Positions 27,401-36,400 of a stretch of 64,000 bases of DNA are shown here, in pieces. The position numbers and the translations under genes were made by a program. The notes under the pieces are model-generated. The model worked only from the letters and a program-made list of their open reading frames with translations. It was not told the DNA's origin and ran no database searches. Origin of the DNA: Pseudahrensia aquimaris (GTDB lineage Bacteria; Pseudomonadota; Alphaproteobacteria; Rhizobiales; Rhizobiaceae); the NCBI RefSeq assembly GCF_042676045.1, contig NZ_JBHTJV010000002.1, positions 124,001 through 188,000 of the forward strand. Reading direction: 5' to 3'. Position 1 is the first letter of the stretch. Every line of letters begins with the position of its first letter.

Positions 27401-30400
27401 CCAGTTAATGATGCCCCGACTGCGACTGCGAATTCTGGCACCGTACTTGAAGATGGCAACGTCACCATTGTGGTTTTGGCAGACGATGTGGACATAGATG
27501 GCACGGTTGATCCGGCTACAGTCCAGATAGTTGGCACGGCTAACCCGGGCGATCCCTTTACGGAAACGGGTGTTGGAACATGGGCAATTTTGCCCGATGG
27601 GTCGATCACTTTCACACCTGCCGCCAACTATGCCGGGCCTGTTGCGCCGATCCAATACACCGTGCGCGACAACGCTGGCGCTGTTTCCAATCCTGCAACG
27701 GTCTCGGTGACGATTGCGGAAGTGAATGATGCACCGGTTGGCGCTTCGTTTGTGCGCAGTCTTGCTGAAGACACGACACTTTCCTTCGACGTGGTATCTG
27801 CTGCAACAGATGTCGATGGAACGGTTCTCGCCACAACGATACAGTTTGTGGGCACATCCAATCCTGGCGAACCGCTGACCGTGGCGGGAGAGGGAACATG
27901 GAGCATAGATCAAGGTGCGGGCTCGATCACGTTCACGCCGTTGGCAAACTTCAATGGTGGTGTAACGCCGGTTCAGTACACGATCAGTGATAATGATGGG
28001 TTGGCCTCTTCGCCCGAGTCGATCGTTCTCACTGTCACGCCTGTCAACGATGCGCCAGTGAGTGCTGCCGATGCTGTCTCTACTCCAGAAGATACAACTA
28101 TTACGATTTCAGTGCTTGCCAATGATGGTGATGTGGACAGCGCGCTTGATCCCGCCACGATCCGCATTGCCGGAACGCCGTCCAATGGTGCCCCTCTAAC
28201 GGTGATGGGCGAGGGCGTCTGGAGCGTGGACACAGTCGCTGGCACAATTACATTCACGCCCGAGCTGAATTTCAACGGTGTTGCCACGTCCATTCAATAC
28301 ACGGTGAGAGATGTTGAAGGGCTTGTGTCCAATGCTTCGTTCGTCAGTGTGACTGTGAGTGACACTAATGATGCGCCGGTTGCTCAGGATTATGTGACGA
28401 GCCGGGACGAAGACAATTCGATCACCTATGACGTTGTGGCAGCGGCAGTGGATTCCGATGGATCTGTCGATCCTGCCACCGTACAAATTGTCGGCACAGC
28501 TAATGCGGGCGAGCCGCTTACTGTTGCTGGCGAAGGTGTTTGGACCGTCGATCTGGTTGCTGGTGAAATCACATTCACGCCGGAAGCAGACTATAACGGC
28601 CCAGTCACCAGTATTGACTATATCGTGCGCGACGACCGTGGCGAGGCGTCGTTACCGGCTACGATTAGTCATACGATTGTGGCCGTCAATGATGCGCCAG
28701 TGGCAGTTGATGATGGCGGTGTGCTCGATGAGGATACGCTGGTTTCCATCAATGTGCTGGGTGATGACACGGATGTCGACAGCGCGATTGATCCGGACTC
28801 TGTGCAGATTGTCGGCGCGCCTTTCCCGGGCAAATCGCTGACAGTGGCTGGCGAAGGCATTTGGGGCGTAACCGCCGGCAACGGCCGCATCACCTTCCTG
28901 CCGGAATCGAATTTCAGCGGTGTTGTAACGCCGATACAATACACTGTGCAGGACGTTGAAGGCGCGGTTTCGAACGTCGCTTCCATTTCGCTGACGGTGA
29001 CGGAAGTGAATGATGCACCGGTGGTGCAGGATGCTTCCTCTAGCACTGCCGAAGACGGTGATGTTGATTTTTTGGTCGGTTTAGCTGCGACTGATGTTGA
29101 TGGCACGGTCGATCTTGCTTCAGTGCAACTGGGTGGGACAGTCAATGCGGGTGATCCGCTGATTGTTGCTGGCGAAGGAACGTGGAGCGTTGACACCGTG
29201 TTGGGCATTATCCGTTTTACGCCGGAACCCGACTATGAAGGCACGGTTACGAGCCAGACCTATACGATCCGCGACGACGATGGCGAAATCTCAAACGTCG
29301 GGCAATTGGATGTGGTGATTAACCCGGTCAATGACAGCCCAACCACGACCAACGCCTTTATATCGGCCATCGCAGAAGACACGGCTGCACCGGCGGGCGA
29401 AACGGTAGCGTCCCTCTTCGGTGGTTCGTTCAGTGATGTTGATACAGGTGCTTCGCTCGCGGGTATTGTCGTGACATCCAACGATGCGCCGCCATCGCAG
29501 GGCGTCTGGCAATATTCGACTGACGGAGCCGCTAACTGGTTTGATATTGGCACTGTTGGTGTGAACGGTCTGGTGCTGGCAGATACGGCGCTTGTGCGGT
29601 TCTTGCCAGCCTTGAACTTCAACGGCGGACCGATTGCTGTTTCCATTCGCGCCTTGGATAACAGTTATGCAGGTGCGTTCACAAATGGCGCAACGCGCGA
29701 ATTGCTGGATACTTCGTCCCCTGGTGGCACGTCGCCCATAAGCGCGGCGCTTGTGGGCATCACCACAAATGTCACCCCGGTAAACGATGCGCCGGTGACC
29801 TTCGACATAAACTACACGGCCAATGAGGATTCGCCGGCCACGTTTGCGATGGCGAGCTATACCGCTGATGTGGATGGCAGCGTTGATTTCTCAACGCTGC
29901 AATTGGTCGGCACTGCCGCACCTGGCGCTTCGCTGGTTCAAAGTGGAGTGGGCATCTGGACTGTCGACACGCTTGCTGGTTCCATCACTTTCACACCTGA
30001 TTTGAATTATGACGGTGCGGTGCCGCCGGTTCAGTATGTGGTGCGCGACAATGATGGTGCACTTTCTGATCCAGCAACGATTACCTTCAACATCACACCG
30101 GTTGATGATTCTCCGACTGCCAATGTGGACACGGCCTTCGTAGACGAAGATTTATTCGTTGTGATTGACGTTTTGAGCAATGACAATGATCCGGAAGGTG
30201 CGCTTGATCCCGCTACGGTCCAAATAGTCGGAACGACCAATCCCGGAGACTCGTTGACGGTGGTGGGTGAAGGCGTATGGAGTGTGAATTCTACCACAGG
30301 TGCAATCACGTTTACGCCTGAGCTAAACTTCGACGGCGCCGTGAACGCGATCGCGTATTCTGTGCAAGATCTCGCGGGCAATGTCAGCAACTTTGCAGCC

Positions 30401-33400
30401 GTCGGTGTGACGATCAATCCTATCAATGACGCGCCTGTTGCGATCAATGACAGCGTGGTGGTGCTGGAAGACTCAACGGGCGCGGGCAGAAATGTTGCGT
30501 TCAACGACTTTGATGTTGATGGGACGCTTGATTTCTCGACCGTTCAAATTGTCGGAACCGCTGCGCCCGGTACAAGTCTCGTCATTGCTGGCGAAGGCGA
30601 GTGGTATTTCAGCGGAACCAGCGCGATCCTGTTCCGCCCCGAGCCGGATTATGACGGGCCGGTCACGCCGATCCAATATACGGTGCGTGACAATGATGGA
30701 GCCTTGTCCAATGCAGCCACCTTCTCCGCGACCATAACAGCCCAACCCGATGCGCCGAGCGACCTTGATCTGCGTGGCTTCAATTACACCGAGATCAACA
30801 ACGATGGTAACAACGGTTCTTATTTCCTTGCCGATAATGGCGGCGCGGCCTTTGGCGGTCTGACGCAGTTCACATTCGAGACGCGCTTCACGATTGAGGA
30901 TGTTTCGGGCGTGTTCGTATTGCCGCTGTTGAGCTATTTTGCAGGTGCGCCGAGCGATGAAATATCCCTTTTCATCCGCAATGCGAACAGCAATCCGCAC
31001 ATTAGTATTGAAGTTGGTACGGGCGATGCGGTTACCAATATAGATGCCAGTCCGCTGCTGGACGGTTCCACTCACTCTGCCGCCCTTACTTGGGACAGTG
31101 TAGGCGGGGCATGGGCACTCTATTTTGACGGGGCGCTTGCAGGTTCCGGCACAGGGCTTAATCCGGGCCACACGATTGTGGGCGGTGGCGAACTGGTCTT
31201 CGGGCTGGAGCAAGATGCTGCCAATGGTGGTTTTGACTCGAGTCAGGTCTTCAAGGGTTCGTTTGAGGACATCCGTGTCTGGGACACGATCCGCACGCCT
31301 ACGGAAATTGCCGCAACAACGGGCATCTACATTGCACCCACAACGCCGGGTTTGCGCGAGAATTGGGTTTTTGGCGACGCACTCGAAACTGGCTTTGTGC
31401 GCAACGACGTCACGGGCAATGCTCTGACGTTGCAGCAGACAACCGGTGGGAGCTTTACGGCATCAACACCAAAAGAGGGTCTGGTGATCCCGGAGACTGC
31501 GACTGCGGGCGATGTTGTCGGCACGCTGCGGACCACTGATGTGGATACAGGTGATACGTTCAGCTATGCGATTACCAACGATCCCTCGGGCTTTTTCGAG
31601 GTTGTCGATACCGGTTCGTTTTGGCAATTGCAGGTTGCTTCGGGGGCCGTGTTTGACCACGAAACCGTGGGCGAATATCCGGTCGAGATCACGGTGACCG
31701 ATTCCGATCTTCTGACACGCACTGAGACATTCACCGTGCGCATCGGTGATGAAAACGAGGCCCCAACGGGAGTCATCATTGTTGGCAACGAAGGGGTTGC
31801 CATCAATACCGATGGTGGCAACGCGGCTTACTTTATCGCAGACGATGGCGGCGCTTTGATGGGTGGCCTCACGCAATTCACAGCTGAAACGCAGTTTTCA
31901 GTTTCTGACGTAACGGGCAAAAATGATGTGCCGTTGTTTAGTTATCACACGGGCGAAGCGGGCGACGAATTCCAGTTGGCAATCGTCTACCCCGATCCGG
32001 CGATGGATCCTGACCCCGTTGCTACACCCAATTCTGCGGTTATCTATTTCGAGATCAACAACCAGCAGATTTTCACAAACTGGGATGCGACCTCGCTGCT
32101 GGATGGTGGGCAACATACGGTTTCGTTCACTTGGACGAACAGCAATGGCGGTTGGGAGATTTTTGCCGATGGCGTGTCGGTAGCAAGTGGAACGGGCCAT
32201 CAAACCGGTGCGGTTTTGAGCGGTGGTGGCGAGTTAGTCTTCGGCAACGAGCAAGCCTCGCTTGGCGGCGGTTTCCAAGCCAACCAAGCATTTTCCGGCA
32301 CGCTGTATGATATCCGCCTGTTTAATGAAGTGCGCACAGCGGGTGAAATCTCTGCTGGAGCCAACACAATCGTGTCTTCGCTAACGCCTGGGTTGATTTC
32401 CAACTGGCGCTTTGATGGCAATTCGACGACAATTTCGTCATCGGTGGGAACCAACAACCTCACATTGGAAACTGCAACTGGCGGTAGCTTTGTGGCCGGG
32501 TTGCCGGAGAAGAACATCGGCTTGGCCGAAGATTCAACAGCTGGAACCGTGGTTGCAACGCTTGAGACGAACGACCCTGATACGGATGACACTTTCACCT
32601 ACACTTTGACAGGCGGCGGTGGTGGCCTATTCGAGATCGTGGGCAACGAGGTGCGGGTGGCTTCTGGTGCGACGTTCGATGAAGACGTGACGCAAACGTA
32701 TACGTTGAACATTGAAGCTGAAGATCGGGGCGGACTGACCACATCGCGCACCCTTGATATCGACATTCTGGATGTAGCGAACAATCTGGCGCCGACTGCG
32801 ATCATTGCCGAGGGCGAGAGCGCGACGCTGATCAATGAAAGCGGTAGCTTCAATTGGTACCTGCCGGACGATGCGAATGCGATCCTTGGTGGGAATAATG
32901 AACTGACCGCCGAGATACGTTTTGCGGTCTCAGACACTTCTGGCCTAACCAGTATTCCGTTGATGAATTATGTCACCGGATCAGCAAACGACGGTTTTGA
33001 TCTGCGGATTACCGATGACGCCGGAGTCCCGCGTTTGCGCTTTGCGATCAATGACAGTTTCCGAACCGTTAATTGGGATGCCTCACCGCTAATCGATGGC
33101 TCTGCACATACCGTTTCCTTCGTCTGGGATAATTCGGGCGGACTGTGGGCAATGTATGTGGACGGCATCAAGGTGGGCGATGGTACTGGTGTGTCGTCCG
33201 GTGAGACAATCTATACGGGCGGTCAATTGGCCTTTGGTGTCGATCAGGATTTACCCGGTGGTGGCTTTGAGGCCACTCAGGTGTTCAAGGGTTCGCTGCA
33301 TGATGCACGGATTTTTAATCAAGCACTGCTGCAGACTGAGATTGCCGCTAATGTGAATGTTGACTTGCCCGCAAGCACGACAGGACTTGTGGCTGATTGG

Positions 33401-36400
33401 CGTTTTGGCGCTGGCGGTACGAATGACATTGTTGATGTAGTGTCTGGCAACAATCTCAACCATTTTGGCAGTGGCAACTTGCCAATCGGAGTGTTGGGCG
33501 TGAATGAAAACGCGTTGGTGGGCAGTGTTGTGGCTGATCTCGCTACAGTCGATGCGAATTTCTCTGACACCCATACCTATACGATCATTTCGGACCCCTC
33601 CGGCAACTTTGACATTTCGGGCGATCAATTGATTGTGGCTACTGGTGCGACAATCGACGCGGCTGACGCAAACTATTCCGTCACCATTCGTTCCACCGAT
33701 TCGGGTGGTCTAAGCACGACGCGCACGCTGACCATCAATCCGCAGGCGGACTCTGCGTGGGGCCAGCCGGTGAGTGCTGCGCAAATCGTTGGCACTCCGG
33801 CTGCTGACCCGCTGAACGGCACCGATGAAGGCGAATACATCTACGGGCAAGGCGCAGACGACACGATCAATGGCGGCGGCGGCGATGATGTGATCAACGG
33901 CCAGGACGGCGCCGATACAATCGACGGCGGCGCGGGCAATGACATTATCTTCGGTGACCGGCCCGGACCGATCAGTGACACAGTATCAACCACTCAGACC
34001 GTGCTGAACACGACCAGCCTCAATGACCAAGGTTCGCCGGTTACCCTTGCTCTTGCTGATGGCAATTACGCCGCGCTTTGGACCAACGATGGTGTGAACG
34101 GCAATGGTGGTGGTCTGAAGCTGCGCGTCTTTGAAGGGGATGGCACGCCGGTTACATCGGAAATCGATGAAATCCTTGCCAATGTTGAAGGTGACAACAA
34201 CCGCGATATGCCGCCCTATTCGCTGACGCTTCTGAAGGATGGCTCGATCCTTACGGTCTATAATTCCAATCAGGGAGACGATCGCGACGGCGATAAGAAC
34301 GCCGTTATCGGTATGATTCACGAGCCGGATGGCACCAAGGTCAGCGAGTTCATTATCAATGAAACCACTCAGGGCGAGCAGTCTGGTGCAGCCGTCGTGG
34401 CGCTGGATGACGGACGTGCTTTCGCAACCTGGTATGATAAAGGCGATTCCGGCGGCTCAGACGCGTATGTCTATGGGCGAATGATCAACCCTGACGGCAC
34501 GTTCACCGCTTCGGAGATTCGCATCGGTGTTTCCGGTGTTTATGGCGACAATGGTCTTGATTCCTATCCGCTGACGGCAACTCTGTTGGATGACGGTAAG
34601 GTGCTCGTTTCATGGGTTACCCATGACGGTCTGAACGTGGATGGTGACAAATCGGCGGTTGTTGCCTCGCTGTTTGATCCGCTGAACAACATTGCTGGCC
34701 AAGAAATTGTCGTCAATTCCACAACGGCGGACGAGCAGAGCGCGCCGGTTGTCATTGCGCTTGAGAATGGTGGTGCGTTCATCGCTTACTTCTCTAAGGC
34801 AAAGGGCAATGGCGATGCCGCGATGGAGATGAAGGGTCGTTTCATCAACGAATTTGGCAACCCCATTGGCTCTGAGCTTTCGCTCGGCACGTCGATTGTC
34901 GAGGGTGATGACAGTTATGACTTGCCACCTGTGCAGATGGTGCGCGGCGCGGACGGCAAAATTCTGGTGACTTGGTTAGAAGACGAATTCGACGGTTCCG
35001 ATATTGATGCGGTATTGGTTGATCCCATTACACAGACTGCCGGAACTGCGTTCGAAGTGAACAACGCTAGTGTTTCCTCATTGTCCCCGGCAGTCACGGT
35101 TGCGCTGCCGGATGGTCGCTATTTTGTGGCCTGGTATCGCGAAGGAGATCAGGACAATGATCCGCTGATGGTGGTCAATGGACGCTTCTTGACTGCCACA
35201 GGTGCCAAAGATGGTTCCCAATTCCAGATCGGCACTGCGGCTGTCGAGGGGAATGACAACCTTGACGTTCCACCGCTGACCGCGATTGTGGATGCCGACG
35301 GCGATGTGATTGTCTCGTGGTTGAGCGACGACAGTGCCAATATTTCCGGCGGCAGCAACGGGTCGGAGCTTGTATCCGTGCGCGTGCAAACACAAAAAAA
35401 TGGCGGCGCTGATGTGATTGACGGCGGCGATGGCGATGACGCGATTTTTGGCGGTGTTGGCGACGATGTGATCACCGGCGGTGCGGGCGCTGATGCGATT
35501 GACGGTGGTTCCGGCTACGACACGTTGGACTTCTCGCAAGCGACAGCAGGCGTGCGGGTTTTGCTTGAGGCCAGCGACGCGGGCGGGCTGGAAGGCGCGC
35601 AGGCCAATTCCACCGCAGGCGGTAAAACGGGTGACGCGGCAGGCGATAGCTATACGTCTATCGAAAATGTGATCGGCTCGGATTTTGATGATGGCATCTA
35701 TGGCACGATTGGCGGCACGAATGCCTCGCTGGGTGCGGGCAACGATGTCTTCGATAATAATGTGAATGGTACGGCCAGCGACGTTGTAGATGGTGGTTCG
35801 GGGAATGACACGATCTACACCGGGCGGGGCGACGATACCCTTATCGGTGGCAGCGGTGATGATCTTCTCAACGGTGAATTTGGTAACGACACTCTGTCGG
35901 GTGGCGATGACAACGACACGCTGATTGGCGGTGGTGGAGCTGATGTGATCGACGGTGGAGACGGGTTCGACACGGTCTCGTTTGCCGGAGCAACGGGGGG
36001 CGTTGATGCGTTGTTTGATGCTACCGATGCCTTCGGCATTGATGATGGCGCAGGCGGAAACGTCTACGCGAACACCGGACCGGGCGGCCAGACAGGCGAT
36101 TCTGCTGGTGACAGCTATAGCAGCATCGAAGCTGTGACCGGCTCCAACTTCAACGACAGAATTTTTGGTGCAGATTCTGGCATGACTGCCGATCTTGGGG
36201 GCGGCAACGATATTTTCGACAACAACAGCGCCAATGCGGCTGTTGATACAATCAACGGTGGCAGCGGTTCAGACCTGATTTTTACTGCTGGCGGAAACGA
36301 CATCATCGATGGCGGAGACGGTAATGACACCCTTTGGGGTGAGGATGGTGATGACACGCTGATCGGCGGTCTGGGTAGTGACATTGCCGGCTATGATGGT

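Noticed and set aside
22757..30745. Possible CRISPR or DNA-level satellite array
   Set aside because: The periodicity is in protein sequence, about 280-320 bases per unit, with many synonymous differences; there are no short identical repeats with unique spacers.
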